Positions 7,638 to 16,397 of a DNA stretch of 35,346 nucleotides are shown in pieces. A model generated the notes under the pieces. That model was not told the DNA's origin and made no database searches. It worked only from the letters and a program-made list of their open reading frames with translations. The DNA lies in contig JAUNGU010000017.1 in the NCBI GenBank assembly GCA_030524315.1, positions 1 to 35,346 of the forward strand, given 5' to 3'. The translations under genes and the position numbers were made by a program. The first letter of the stretch is position 1, and each line of letters begins with the position of its first letter. Origin of the DNA: Peptococcaceae bacterium. GTDB lineage: Bacteria; Bacillota; Peptococcia; Peptococcales; Peptococcaceae.

Positions 7638-8981
7638 TTATTCCTTGCCTTCGTCGTAGACGCTGTATTCGACGGCAGTGGTGTCGGTTTTGCGTGGGAT
7701 GAAGGAAAAGATGGCGGCGAGGATGATGGCTGGCAACACCCAGGCGAGGCCAAAGCCGTCCAGCGGCAGGCTTGCCTTGAAGGCGACGAGGGCGTCGATC
7801 CAGCCTGCGCTCACGCCCAGGGAGCTAAAGGAAGCCAGGGCATCGACGGCGCTAATGAGGAAGGCCCCGATGACGGCGCCGATGTAGGCGTTTTTGTTTG
7901 GAATGAAGCGGTCAAAGCAGGTGCAGAGGATGAGCGCCATGAGCACCGGATAGACCAAATTGAGGAACGGCACGGCGAGATTGATGATGGCGGTGACGCC
8001 GAGCATGGAAATGAGCAGCGAGACGAGGACCGTGATAATGACCACCAGCTTGTAGGAGAGGCGGCCGCCGGAGAGCTCGTTGAAATATTCGCCGCAGGTG
8101 ACGCAGAGGCCGACGGAGGTCGTCAGACAGGCGAGGGTTACCGCTGCCGAGAGGCAGTAGGTGCCGATGTTGCCGAGGAGATGGTTGGTCAGCTGCACCA
8201 AGAGCGCCGTGCGTTCAATATCCGCCGGGAAGACGTCGGTGGCGCTGGCGCCGCCGTAGGTCAGCCCGCAATAGACGAGCGCCAAGAGCACCGCCGCGAG
8301 TACGCCGCAGCGAATGCTCAAGGAGAGCTGTTCCTCGCGGTTGTTGTAGCCGCGGGCGACAATGCTCGCCAGGGCGACGCCTGCAAACATCGTCGCTGCG
8401 AGGGCGTCCATCGTCTGATAGCCCTCGGTGAAGCCACCGGCGAAGTTGTAGACAGGGTCCGCTGGCGCGCCGGGATGGCCCACAGGATTGAAAATCCCGG
8501 CAGCGACAATGGCAAAGAGGGTCAAAAGCAGAAACGGCGTCAAAAATTTGCCGAGACGGTCGATGACCTTGGAATTATTGATGGCAATGAAGAGCACGCA
8601 GGCAAAAAAGACGATGCACGTCACCTCGATGCTCACATTTGGCAGAATTGGCTGCACGCCGACCTCGAAGGTCGTTGCCGCCGTGCGCGGAATCGCAAAC
8701 ATTGGCCCGATGGAGAGCACCACCACCAGCCCCAGCAGGCGGCCGAAGGGCTTGCCCACGTGGCGCGCCATGGTCATAATCGTGCCGCCGCTGCGCAGCG
8801 TCGCGTACACCCCCAGGAGCGGCAGCCCCACGCCCGTGAGCACGAAGCCCAAGAGCACCGGCAGCCAGTTTTCACCGGCGTGCAGCCCCAGATACGGTGG
8901 AAAAATCAAATTGCCCGCGCCGAGAAACATTGAAAACAGCGCAAAGCCGACAACCAAGGTGTCTTTCAATCGTCGATTCAT
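7638..8981 (-). CDS. brnQ: branched-chain amino acid transport system II carrier protein
   Basis: This 447-aa cation-coupled carrier imports Leu, Ile and Val across the cytoplasmic membrane (LIVCS family). The N-terminus, MNRRLKDTLVVGFALFSMFLG followed by AGNLIFPPYLG, is the family hallmark, and about twelve hydrophobic helices follow along a typical length. I chose ATG 8981 because AAAGGGAGTG precedes it; an in-frame extension to 9038 adds a polar stretch with no ribosome binding site. A terminator-like hairpin lies in the leader at 9001-9027. The gene stands alone, but ilvA and a Leu tRNA lie nearby, so branched-chain amino acid supply recurs in this part of the chromosome. Confidence 0.95.
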   Translation of the reverse strand: MNRRLKDTLVVGFALFSMFLGAGNLIFPPYLGLHAGENWLPVLLGFVLTGVGLPLLGVYATLRSGGTIMTMARHVGKPFGRLLGLVVVLSIGPMFAIPRTAATTFEVGVQPILPNVSIEVTCIVFFACVLFIAINNSKVIDRLGKFLTPFLLLTLFAIVAAGIFNPVGHPGAPADPVYNFAGGFTEGYQTMDALAATMFAGVALASIVARGYNNREEQLSLSIRCGVLAAVLLALVYCGLTYGGASATDVFPADIERTALLVQLTNHLLGNIGTYCLSAAVTLACLTTSVGLCVTCGEYFNELSGGRLSYKLVVIITVLVSLLISMLGVTAIINLAVPFLNLVYPVLMALILCTCFDRFIPNKNAYIGAVIGAFLISAVDALASFSSLGVSAGWIDALVAFKASLPLDGFGLAWVLPAIILAAIFSFIPRKTDTTAVEYSVYDEGKE

Positions 8982-9000
8982 GTCAACACTCCCTTTTTGT

Positions 9001-9027
9001 AAAAAATCAGCGCCCGCTAGCGTGCGC
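9001..9027 (-). promoter_or_regulatory. terminator-like hairpin in the brnQ leader
   Basis: Read on the minus strand, GCGC-A-CGC-TA-GCG-G-GCGC forms a compact hairpin (plus-strand 9010-9027) followed by GATTTTTT, ending about 20 bp before the brnQ start. A weak promoter candidate, TATAAT at 9083-9088 with no clear -35 box, would place it in a leader of about 95 nt. It could be an attenuator or simply a leftover terminator. No T-box is visible. The stretch from 9090 to 9220 holds no gene I can support. Confidence 0.45.
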
Positions 9028-9220
9028 CGTCTCCCCAATGCGCCAGCCGCAGATGACGCGAAAAATGCGAAGATTTCAAAACATTATAACTAATATTGTA
9101 ATATAAAAAAAACGTTTCCTCAAGCCAAAACCGCCAATTCCCGCGCCCATTTGGATAAAAAAGGATAATCGCTCATATGGATTCTTTGTTCAAAAGCGGG
9201 CAGCCGGAAATTTTGGGCAC

Positions 9221-9247
9221 AAAAAAACCACTCGCTAACGAGTGGTT
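9221..9247 (-). terminator. intrinsic terminator after tRNA-Leu
   Basis: On the minus strand CCACTCG pairs perfectly with CGAGTGG (9228-9234 with 9239-9245), with a four-base loop, followed by seven T. Confidence 0.93.
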
Positions 9248-9253
9248 ATGCTC

Positions 9254-9335
9254 TGCGGATGAAGGGACTTGAACCCATACGCCTTGCGGCATGCGCACCT
9301 GAAACGCACGCGTCTGCCTATTCCGCCACATCCGC
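9254..9335 (-). tRNA. tRNA-Leu (anticodon CAG)
   Basis: The minus strand reads a class II tRNA of 82 nt. Acceptor arms GCGGATG and CATCCGC pair perfectly. The anticodon stem TGCGT/GCGCA carries the loop TTCAGGT with anticodon CAG, decoding CUG. A long variable arm, TGCCGCAAGGCG, is as expected for Leu, and GGGTTCAAGTCCC marks the T arm. The discriminator base is A, also as expected for Leu. CCA is not encoded (GAG follows), so it must be added by the CCA-adding enzyme. Confidence 0.95.
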
Positions 9336-9350
9336 GAAAGAACAATACAT

Positions 9351-9379
9351 ATATTACAGCAATTTCGCGGCGCTGTCAA
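9351..9379 (-). promoter_or_regulatory. promoter of tRNA-Leu overlapping the recR stop
   Basis: On the minus strand TTGACA (9374-9379) and TAATAT (9351-9356) are 17 bp apart, placing the start about ten bases before the tRNA. The -35 box includes the recR TGA stop codon. Confidence 0.8.
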
Positions 9380-9981
9380 GGCTGAATTTCGGTGCGGCCG
9401 TCAAAAGCGCGGGAGAGGGTCATGTGGTCGGCATATTTGATGTCGCTACCGGCCGAGAGCCCCTGGGCGATGCGGCTGACGCGGACGTTTTTGTCGCGTA
9501 GATGGCTGATGAGGTAGAGGGTCGTGGCCTCGCCTTCGACGCTGGCGTTGAGGGCGATGATGACCTCCTCGATGGGCTCGGTCTCTAGCCGCGCAAAAAG
9601 CGCCGCAATGTGGAGATCGTCGGGGCCGATGCCGTCCATCGGGCTGATGGTGCCGCCGAGGACGTGGTAGAGCCCCTTGTAGGAGCCGCTGGCCTCGATG
9701 GCGAGAATGTCCCGCGCCTCCTCGACGACGCAGATGCGTGTCTTATCGCGGCGATTGCTGCGGCAGATGGGGCAGAGGTCCTCGTCGGTGAGGTTGAAGC
9801 AGCGCTGGCAGTAGTGGATCGAGTGGCGGCCGTCATGGATGGCGCGGGCGAGGCCGTCGGCAACCTCCGGCGGCGCCTGCAGGAGATGGTAGGTGAGGCG
9901 CTCGGCGCCGCGGCGGCTGATCCCCGGCAGGCGCGCAAAGGCGTCGACCATTTCGCCGATGGCGTCCTGGTAGAGCGGCAT
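9376..9981 (-). CDS. recR: recombination mediator protein RecR
   Basis: RecR (201 aa) works with RecO, and with RecF at gaps, to load RecA onto single-stranded DNA. Residues 1-50 contain the helix-hairpin-helix region (LPGISRRGAERLTYHLL), C58-C61-C70-C73 form the zinc finger, and the Toprim domain follows from about residue 81 (RICVVEEARDIL). The length is standard. The ATG overlaps the ybaB stop by one base (TAATG), giving translational coupling. The order dnaX-ybaB-recR is widely conserved in bacteria. Confidence 0.97.
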   Translation of the reverse strand: MPLYQDAIGEMVDAFARLPGISRRGAERLTYHLLQAPPEVADGLARAIHDGRHSIHYCQRCFNLTDEDLCPICRSNRRDKTRICVVEEARDILAIEASGSYKGLYHVLGGTISPMDGIGPDDLHIAALFARLETEPIEEVIIALNASVEGEATTLYLISHLRDKNVRVSRIAQGLSAGSDIKYADHMTLSRAFDGRTEIQP

Positions 9982-10304
9982 TAGAAGAGGCCACCCATGC
10001 CGCCGGGGAGCTTCATGCCCTTGGTCAGCGCGCCCATGCGATCCTCAGAGAGCTTGGCGGCGTTGGCCATGGCGTCGTTGGTGGCAGCGACAATGAGATC
10101 CTGGAGCATTTCGATGTCGTCAGGATCGACGACTTCCGGTTTGAGCTCAACGGACAGCACCTGGTTGGCACCGTTGACGGTGACCTTGACCATGCCGCCG
10201 CCGGCGGTCCCTTCAACAGGGGTCTGGGCGAGTTCGTCCTGAATCTTTGCCATGTCGCGCTGCATTTTTTGCATTTGTTTCATCATGTGTTGCATGTTTG
10301 CCAT
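9981..10304 (-). CDS. YbaB/EbfC nucleoid-associated DNA-binding protein
   Basis: This 107-aa protein has the YbaB/EbfC fold, which forms a tweezer-like dimer that binds DNA. The N-terminus [20 protein letters not shown] is the Met/Gln-rich helix typical of the family, and the core [20 protein letters not shown] matches the conserved sheet. An AAGGAGG site precedes the ATG, 12 bp after the dnaX stop. It lies between dnaX and recR, its usual place. Confidence 0.95.
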   Translation of the reverse strand: MANMQHMMKQMQKMQRDMAKIQDELAQTPVEGTAGGGMVKVTVNGANQVLSVELKPEVVDPDDIEMLQDLIVAATNDAMANAAKLSEDRMGALTKGMKLPGGMGGLF

Positions 10305-10316
10305 TGTGGGGCCTCC

Positions 10317-11918
10317 TTAATGTTTCTTGTCTTCAATAATTTCTATGGGCACGTCGGCGCCAAAAACCTGGCGGACGCCAGCGATGAGGTCAACCTCCGG
10401 TGCCTGGTCATGGTCCTCTTCGAGGAGCCATTCAAACTGGATCGGGTGTGGCCAATGGGGAGCCACGGCGTCGGCGAGGATTTTTTTGTTGTCGGCCAGA
10501 CGCATTTGCTTGTAGTTAAAGATCGCTGAGCGCGGAAAGCGCAGCGTGAGCACGCCGCCTGCGTAGGAGACAATCTCCGCCGGCTTGACAAAGGCGTGGA
10601 TGCGGATGCTCACGTCCTTGAGGGCTTCGACGACCTGGGGCCAGAAGCGGCGAATCTCGGCCAGCGCCTCGGCATCGTCAGCCGATGGCGGCGCGGTGGG
10701 TGCTGCCGCTGGCGCGGCTGGCGTTGTGCCAGCATCAGGCTGGGGCGCAGGCGTGGCGCTCTGGGTCGTCGCAGGTGGCTGCGTGACGGCGACACGCGGC
10801 TGCTGCACCTGCACAGGTGCAGGCTGTGGCGCCCTCTCGGCGTGCAGCGCCAACGACATTTCCACCAGTGCCAGCTCGAGCACGAGCGCCGTGTCCGGGG
10901 CGACACGCATGTCGCGCTCGGCGTCGGCGCAGATTTTGAGCAGCCGCTCGAGCGCCGCCAGCCCCAGCGCCTTGGCCTGGCGCTGCATCGCCTCAGATGG
11001 CGGCGTGCCGTCACCCGTCTGGTGGCCGACGCGCACGAGGAGCAAATCGCGCAGCCGCGCAATCAGGCTCTGGATGATGGCGCGGGCGTCGCTGCCGCCA
11101 GTGATGAGCCCCTCGAGGACGTCAAAGAGCGCCGCTGTGTCGCCGCCGATGAGACCATCGAGGAGCGTGTCCAACGCCGCGTCGTCGAGCCCGCCGATCA
11201 TTTGCGCCACGGCGTGCTTGTCGATTTCGATACCGGCAAAGGCGATGACCTGATCGAGGAGGGAAATCGCATCGCGCATGCCCCCGGCGGCGCTCTTGGC
11301 AATGAGGGTCAGCGCCTCGTCTGTGGCATCGATCCCCTCGCGGTCGCAAATCTCACGCAGGTGGCTTTGCAAGACCGGCGTCGCAATGCGGTGAAAATCA
11401 AAGCGCTGGGTGCGCGAGAGCACCGTCTTTGGCACCTTTTGTGGGCTGGTCGTGGCGAGAATAAAAAGCACATGCGCCGGCGGCTCCTCCAACGTCTTGA
11501 GAAGGGCGTTGAAGGCCTCCGTCGTGAGCATGTGCACTTCGTCGATAATATAGACCTTGCGCTTGCCCATGCTCGGCATGAATCGCACCTGCTCGCGAAT
11601 GTTGCGGATCTCGTCGATGCCGCGGTTGGAGGCGGCGTCGATTTCGATGACATCGAGGAAGCGATCCTCGTTGATGGCTTGGCAATTTTCGCAAGCGTTG
11701 CACGGCTCGCCATCCTCGGGATGCAGGCAGTTGACGGCCTTGGCGAGGATTTTCGAGGTGCTGGTTTTGCCGGTGCCGCGGGGCCCACAGAAGAGATAGG
11801 CGTGGGCCAGACGGTTTTGACGCAGGGCATTGAGTAAGGTTTGGGAGATGGCGTCCTGGCCGATGAGCTCGGCAAAGGTTTGCGGTCTGTAAACGCGGTA
11901 TAAGGCGCGGTAGCTCAA
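10317..11918 (-). CDS. dnaX: DNA polymerase III subunit gamma/tau
   Basis: DnaX (533 aa) is the clamp-loader ATPase that loads the sliding clamp during replication. Walker A is GPRGTGKT at 45-52, the zinc site is C64/C73/C76/C79, Walker B is VYIIDEVH at 122-129, sensor 1 is ATTSPQK, and SRTQRFDF at 169-176 holds the arginine finger region. A Pro/Ala/Gln-rich linker near 385-430 separates the ATPase from the C-terminal tau-type region. Translation starts at TTG 11918, positioned after AAAGGAGG; no better start fits the conserved SYRALYRVYRP beginning. Only 36 bp separate it from pgi, so it probably belongs to the same transcript. Confidence 0.97.
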   Translation of the reverse strand: MSYRALYRVYRPQTFAELIGQDAISQTLLNALRQNRLAHAYLFCGPRGTGKTSTSKILAKAVNCLHPEDGEPCNACENCQAINEDRFLDVIEIDAASNRGIDEIRNIREQVRFMPSMGKRKVYIIDEVHMLTTEAFNALLKTLEEPPAHVLFILATTSPQKVPKTVLSRTQRFDFHRIATPVLQSHLREICDREGIDATDEALTLIAKSAAGGMRDAISLLDQVIAFAGIEIDKHAVAQMIGGLDDAALDTLLDGLIGGDTAALFDVLEGLITGGSDARAIIQSLIARLRDLLLVRVGHQTGDGTPPSEAMQRQAKALGLAALERLLKICADAERDMRVAPDTALVLELALVEMSLALHAERAPQPAPVQVQQPRVAVTQPPATTQSATPAPQPDAGTTPAAPAAAPTAPPSADDAEALAEIRRFWPQVVEALKDVSIRIHAFVKPAEIVSYAGGVLTLRFPRSAIFNYKQMRLADNKKILADAVAPHWPHPIQFEWLLEEDHDQAPEVDLIAGVRQVFGADVPIEIIEDKKH

Positions 11919-11954
11919 TGGGTCGCCCTCCTTTGTGCGGCGCGCGCCGCGGGA

Positions 11955-13226
11955 TTACGGAATAGAGTTGATCATCGAATTGATGCTTTCCTTGAGCTCG
12001 GTCTTGTAGCTTTCGACGCCCGGCTGGTTGAAGGGGTCGACCCCGGTCAGGTAGCAGCTCATGGCGCAGGCCTTTTCGAAGAAATACACCAGCTCGCCAA
12101 AGGTGAAGGCGGAGAATTCGCTGATCTTTAAGAGAATGTTCGGCGTGTTGTTTTTTTGGTGCGCCTTGCAGACGCTGTGGCGGATGATGTCGTTGAGGCA
12201 GTGCAGGCTCGTGCAGTTGCCGGCGACACCGGCTGGAATCTTGATCTTGTCCTCAATGTTTTCGACAAAGAGAATCGTCTCGATAAAATCCTGCCGTCCC
12301 TCCTGGAGGAATTGCCCCAGGGAATGCAGGTCCGTGGTCATTTGCATGGCCGCAGGGAAGAGGCCCTTGCCGTCCTTGCATTCGCTTTCGGCAAAGAGCT
12401 GACGCAGCCATTCAGTGAAGTAGAGGAGGTTGCCCTCGTACACCTCAAAGATTTCCATGCGCTTGCCTGCCGCCGATTGCAGGTAGCGAGTCGCCGCATA
12501 TTGGTAGCAATCGTTGTATTCGAGGCGTGGCTCCATAAACACCGACGCCGCCTGGCGCGCCCCACCGATGATGGCGTGAATGTCGATGCCGGCCACCGCC
12601 AGCGGAAAGAGCCCCACCGCTGTCAGCACCGAATAGCGGCCGCCGATGTCGCTTGGGATTTCAAAGCAGCGGATGTGGTTGTCCTGGGCCTCTTTTTGCA
12701 GATAGCCCTGGTTGAAATCGGTGATGATGGTAATGCGCTCGCTCAGCTTGTCGCCGTAGCGCTTGCGCAGGGCTTCCTTGATGATGGCGTAGATGACCTT
12801 TGGCTCGGTGGTGCTGCCGGATTTGCTGACCATGCAGACGCAAATCTCCTCGGCAGGGTCCTCGAGCACCGTCATCAGATGGTTGTAATATTCGGAGCTC
12901 AGGTGGTGGCCCGCGAAAATAATGCGCGGATTGCCCATGGTGCCGCCTTCGTCAAAAGGTGGGCGCAACAAATTGACACCGGCGATGGTGCCAAGATAGG
13001 AGCCGCCGATGCCAATGACAATGAAGACGCTGCATTTTTCTCGGACTTTTTGCGCGGCCTCGGCGATTTCGCTGATTTCCGCGTCAGACACCTGAAATGG
13101 ATATTTGACCCAGCCGCACATAAAGTCCGGATGGTGATGTAAGCGTTTATGAATATCGGCGACGCGGGCAATGAGCGCCGGGTCGGTGAGGTCTGTATGA
13201 GCGTTTGTAAAATCCGCTTGTATCAA
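11955..13226 (-). CDS. pgi: glucose-6-phosphate isomerase
   Basis: This enzyme interconverts glucose 6-phosphate and fructose 6-phosphate. Both family signatures are present: SDIGGRYSVLTAVGLFPLAV and the C-terminal FNQPGVESYK. VIGIGGSYLG and SKSGSTTEP are sugar-phosphate binding loops of the SIS fold. At 423 aa it is of the shorter bacterial type. The start is TTG at 13226, and its first bases overlap the pgm stop (TTGA), so translation is coupled to the phosphomutase. Pairing the two enzymes links glucose 1-phosphate, glucose 6-phosphate and fructose 6-phosphate in one operon. Confidence 0.96.
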   Translation of the reverse strand: MIQADFTNAHTDLTDPALIARVADIHKRLHHHPDFMCGWVKYPFQVSDAEISEIAEAAQKVREKCSVFIVIGIGGSYLGTIAGVNLLRPPFDEGGTMGNPRIIFAGHHLSSEYYNHLMTVLEDPAEEICVCMVSKSGSTTEPKVIYAIIKEALRKRYGDKLSERITIITDFNQGYLQKEAQDNHIRCFEIPSDIGGRYSVLTAVGLFPLAVAGIDIHAIIGGARQAASVFMEPRLEYNDCYQYAATRYLQSAAGKRMEIFEVYEGNLLYFTEWLRQLFAESECKDGKGLFPAAMQMTTDLHSLGQFLQEGRQDFIETILFVENIEDKIKIPAGVAGNCTSLHCLNDIIRHSVCKAHQKNNTPNILLKISEFSAFTFGELVYFFEKACAMSCYLTGVDPFNQPGVESYKTELKESINSMINSIP

Positions 13227-14917
13227 CTTGAAGCCGCCTCCTTCACTCGGGAAACAATTTGATGAAACGCTTCAGCCAGATCGTTCTTGGTTTTTTCTGC
13301 CGCGGCCGGCGTTACGCCGCGCGCGCTGATGTAGCATTTCATTTTTGGCTCGGTGCCAGAGGGCCGGAAGCTCACAATGGAGCCATCGGCCAATTTATAT
13401 TGTAACACATTTTCTTTCGGCAAAGTATTAAGACCGGTGATATAGTCTATATTTTTCTCGATGGGTATATCCGCCAAGGCTGTCGGTGGTTGGCGGCGCA
13501 GGCTCGCCATGACGAGATCGCTGATGGCTGCCTGCCCCGGCACGGGATCAAAGACCACGTTGATGAGGGCATCGGCAAAGGCGCCGACCTTGTCCTTGAG
13601 GGCGGCGAGGCGGTCAAGGAGACTCTTCCCCCGGGCCTTGTCGCACTGGGCCATCGCCGCTACGAGGTAGGCGGTGACGATGGCGTCCTTGTCGCGGGCG
13701 TGGTCGCCGTAGAGATAGCCGTAGGATTCTTCGTAGCCGAGGACGAATTGGCGATGCGGATCGTTCACAATCTCGGTGACGCAGTTGCCAATGTATTTGA
13801 AGCCTGTGAAGGTCTCCTCGACGTCAAAGCCGTGGTAGCGCGCCGCTTCCTTGCCAAATTCGGAGGTGACGATGGTCGTGACGACCGCATCGCCTGGATG
13901 CACGCCGCGACCTTCGGCGAGAAAATCGATGAGGAGCGCCCCCAGGTCGTTGCCGCTGATGCGCTGCCACTGGCCGTGCGCGTCCTTGGCGGCGACGCCG
14001 AGGCGGTCGCTGTCGGGATCGGTGGCAATGAGAATGTCGCAAGGCGTCTCGGCGGCGAGGGCAAAGAGGCCGTCAAAGGCGACGGCGAGCTCGGGATTTG
14101 GCGTGGCGATGGTTGGAAAATGGCCATCCGGCGCAAATTGGCTCTCGACGACGCGCACCGTAAAGCCCGCGCCCTCGAGAATCTGGCGCACCGGCGCGCC
14201 GCCGACACCGTGCAGCGGCGTGTAGCCAATGGCCAGGGGCGTGGCGGCAGCCGTTTGCAGAGGCCGCACCGTCTCGCGAACGGTGGCGAGATAGTCGTCC
14301 AGCTCGCTTGCGAGGAGACGGACCTTTCCTGCGGCGACGAGGACGTCAAAATCTCCGGCCAGCGGCAGATCCTTTCCGGCGAAGTATGGCGCCGAATGCT
14401 TGGTCACACAGTCGGCGTCGGCGGCCAAGAGCTGGCAGCCGTTGGCGTCGTAGGCCTTGTAGCCGTTGTAATCGCGAGGGTTGTGGCTGGCGGTGATCAT
14501 GATCCCTGCCGCTGCGCCAAAATGGCGCACGCTCCAGGAGAGAATCGGCGTTGCCGCGGGCATCTGCCAGAGCAGCACCTCAAAGCCCGCATGGGCGAGG
14601 ACGCTCGCCGCTGTCTCGGCAAAGAGGGCGTGGTTCAAGCGGCTATCGGTCGAGATGACGACGCGGCGGCTACTGTCGCCGCGCTCAGCGAGCCAACCGG
14701 CGATGCCCGCCGTGGCCCAGGCGATGGTGAAGCGATTGAGGCAGTTGGGCCCCATGCCCATGATGCCGCGCAGCCCCGCCGTGCCAAAGGAGAGGGTCGC
14801 ACCAAAGGCCTTGGTGATGGCAAGCGCATCGCCTGCCATGGCGGCGAGCTCGGCTCGCTCTCTTTCGTTCAAATCGTCTCGCGCGCACCACGCCTGGTAA
14901 GTGTCCATTGCCGTCAT
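13223..14917 (-). CDS. phosphoglucomutase/phosphomannomutase family protein
   Basis: This 564-aa alpha-D-phosphohexomutase moves phosphate between C1 and C6 of hexoses, probably making glucose 1-phosphate for cell-wall sugars and glycogen. The phosphoserine loop ITASHNP lies at 141-147 (S144), the metal loop DPDSDRLG follows in domain 2, and RPSGTEPKMKCYI near the C-terminus is the phosphate-binding loop. Length and order match the PgcA-type long family. The ATG at 14917 overlaps the ksgA stop (ATGA); a second ATG three codons on is also possible. The fourth domain (13380-13470) is noticeably more AT-rich than the rest. Confidence 0.95.
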   Translation of the reverse strand: MTAMDTYQAWCARDDLNERERAELAAMAGDALAITKAFGATLSFGTAGLRGIMGMGPNCLNRFTIAWATAGIAGWLAERGDSSRRVVISTDSRLNHALFAETAASVLAHAGFEVLLWQMPAATPILSWSVRHFGAAAGIMITASHNPRDYNGYKAYDANGCQLLAADADCVTKHSAPYFAGKDLPLAGDFDVLVAAGKVRLLASELDDYLATVRETVRPLQTAAATPLAIGYTPLHGVGGAPVRQILEGAGFTVRVVESQFAPDGHFPTIATPNPELAVAFDGLFALAAETPCDILIATDPDSDRLGVAAKDAHGQWQRISGNDLGALLIDFLAEGRGVHPGDAVVTTIVTSEFGKEAARYHGFDVEETFTGFKYIGNCVTEIVNDPHRQFVLGYEESYGYLYGDHARDKDAIVTAYLVAAMAQCDKARGKSLLDRLAALKDKVGAFADALINVVFDPVPGQAAISDLVMASLRRQPPTALADIPIEKNIDYITGLNTLPKENVLQYKLADGSIVSFRPSGTEPKMKCYISARGVTPAAAEKTKNDLAEAFHQIVSRVKEAASS

Positions 14918-15762
14918 TGGATATCGCCTCGCTTGTAAAATACGTCCGATAGGGTCACAAAGTCTTGCACCGAGAGGGTCTCGGCGCGGCGGCCGTCGGC
15001 GATACCTGCCTCGGCGAGGGCCGCTGCAATGGCGTCCTTGGATGCGCCGAGGCTCGCCAGGGAATTGCGCAGGGTCTTGCGGCGCTGGCTGAACGCCGCC
15101 TTGACCACGCGGCGAAAGGCCGCATCATCCGCTGCCTGGATGGGCCGCGCCTTAAATGGGCGCAGGTGGAGAATCGCCGAGTCGACCTCCGGCGCCGGGG
15201 TAAAGGCGCGACGGCCGACGTCAAAGGCGCGGCGAATCTCGCAGGCGTACTGCACCATCACCGTGATCGCGCCGTAGGTGCGGGAGCCGGGACGTGCCGT
15301 CAGGCGCTCGGCGACCTCCTTTTGCACCATAATCACCAGCTCGTCCACATGAGCGCAATCCTCCAGCACATGCATGATCAGCGGCGTCGTAATATAATAA
15401 GGAAGGTTTGCGACGAGCTTGTAGCGCGCCTCCGTGCCAAAATGCTCGGCAGCCAGGGCGTCGAGGTCGGTTTTCAGGGCGTCGCCAAAGACGAGGTCGA
15501 CGTTGTCGAGGTCCGCGAGGTTTTCTGCGAGCACCGGCGCCAGGCGCTTGTCGATTTCGATGGCCACAACTCGCTCGGCGCGTGCCGCAATCGCCTGGGT
15601 CAGGGTCCCGGCGCCGGGGCCAATTTCTAGGGCCACGTCGCCCGCTTGCCAATCGCAGACATCCGCGATGCGCTCAAGCAGGGCAGGGTCTGAGATGAAA
15701 TTCTGGCCGAATTTTTTTTGCAGCTGGATACGGTGCTTTTTCAGTTGGTCATTTAGGGTCAT
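14914..15762 (-). CDS. rsmA: 16S rRNA (adenine-N6)-dimethyltransferase
   Basis: RsmA/KsgA dimethylates A1518 and A1519 in helix 45 of 16S rRNA during late 30S assembly, using SAM. In the 282-aa protein the SAM motif is EIGPGAGTLT (46-55), the acidic motif EID at 69-71, and the catalytic motif NLPYYI starts at N119; the region FSQRRKTLRNSL is the usual C-terminal signature. I chose ATG 15762 because TTGGAGG precedes it and QLKKHRIQLQKKFGQNF is the normal N-terminus; a longer reading to 15834 lies inside rnmV. The 14-bp overlap with rnmV matches the common rnmV-ksgA pair. Confidence 0.96.
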   Translation of the reverse strand: MTLNDQLKKHRIQLQKKFGQNFISDPALLERIADVCDWQAGDVALEIGPGAGTLTQAIAARAERVVAIEIDKRLAPVLAENLADLDNVDLVFGDALKTDLDALAAEHFGTEARYKLVANLPYYITTPLIMHVLEDCAHVDELVIMVQKEVAERLTARPGSRTYGAITVMVQYACEIRRAFDVGRRAFTPAPEVDSAILHLRPFKARPIQAADDAAFRRVVKAAFSQRRKTLRNSLASLGASKDAIAAALAEAGIADGRRAETLSVQDFVTLSDVFYKRGDIQ

Positions 15763-16315
15763 CGTTGGCCTCCAATTGGCTAAGGGCGTCGGAAATCGCA
15801 TCGGGCGCGATGCCAAAGCGGTTGAGCCGCGCAAGCAGCGCCTTGCCGTTGGCCTGGCCCAGATGCAGCATGTCGCAAAAACGGCTGCGGCGCGCCTTGC
15901 TGTCGGCGCGGCCCACCAGGCCCCACTGCATGAGATCGCTCATCGTGTAGCGGGCGCTCGGCGCCTGAGTCGTCGCATAGCATTTTTCCAGCGCCTGGCG
16001 AATCGCCTCGGGGCTTGCGTATTCGACGCCGAGGCGCCCCGTCTGGGGATGGCGCGCCGCCTTGCGCGTGAGAAAGGCGTGCTTGACGCCGGGGATCCGC
16101 GCCGCCACCGCCTCGCGAATGAGGGTGCCGGGCACGTCCGGGTCGGTGAGGATGATCGCGCCCTGCTTTTTTGCCATGGCGGTCATTTCTGCGAGCCGCG
16201 CCTCCTCGAGCCCCATGCCGTTGGTGATGAGCACGGTGGCGTTGACGGCGCGCTGCACAGCGCTGACGTCGTCCTTGCCTTCGACGATGATGATTTCTTG
16301 GATTGTTGGTTTCAT
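15749..16315 (-). CDS. rnmV: ribonuclease M5
   Basis: RNase M5 matures the 5S rRNA precursor in low-GC Gram-positive bacteria. The 188-aa protein starts with a Toprim domain: IIIVEGKDD has the catalytic glutamate at E12, and LTDPDVPG near residue 57 holds the DxD metal site. The C-terminal part (about 110-188) is the typical substrate-binding extension. It is the first gene of a run of seven with overlaps or short gaps, and has its own promoter at 16356-16384. Together with ksgA it puts two ribosomal RNA maturation steps at the head of the operon. Confidence 0.95.
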   Translation of the reverse strand: MKPTIQEIIIVEGKDDVSAVQRAVNATVLITNGMGLEEARLAEMTAMAKKQGAIILTDPDVPGTLIREAVAARIPGVKHAFLTRKAARHPQTGRLGVEYASPEAIRQALEKCYATTQAPSARYTMSDLMQWGLVGRADSKARRSRFCDMLHLGQANGKALLARLNRFGIAPDAISDALSQLEANDDPK

Positions 16316-16355
16316 AAACGCCCACCTGAAAATTTAATTAAAGTCAATTCATTTT

Positions 16356-16384
16356 ATTATACCCTTTATGAGGGCGGCTATCAA
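16356..16384 (-). promoter_or_regulatory. promoter of the rnmV-ksgA-pgm-pgi-dnaX-ybaB-recR block
   Basis: On the minus strand TTGATA (16379-16384) and a perfect TATAAT (16356-16361) are separated by exactly 17 bp. No other gap in the block is long enough to hold an obvious promoter, so this probably drives all seven genes. Confidence 0.85.
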
Positions 16385-16397
16385 CGGCGATTTGGGC

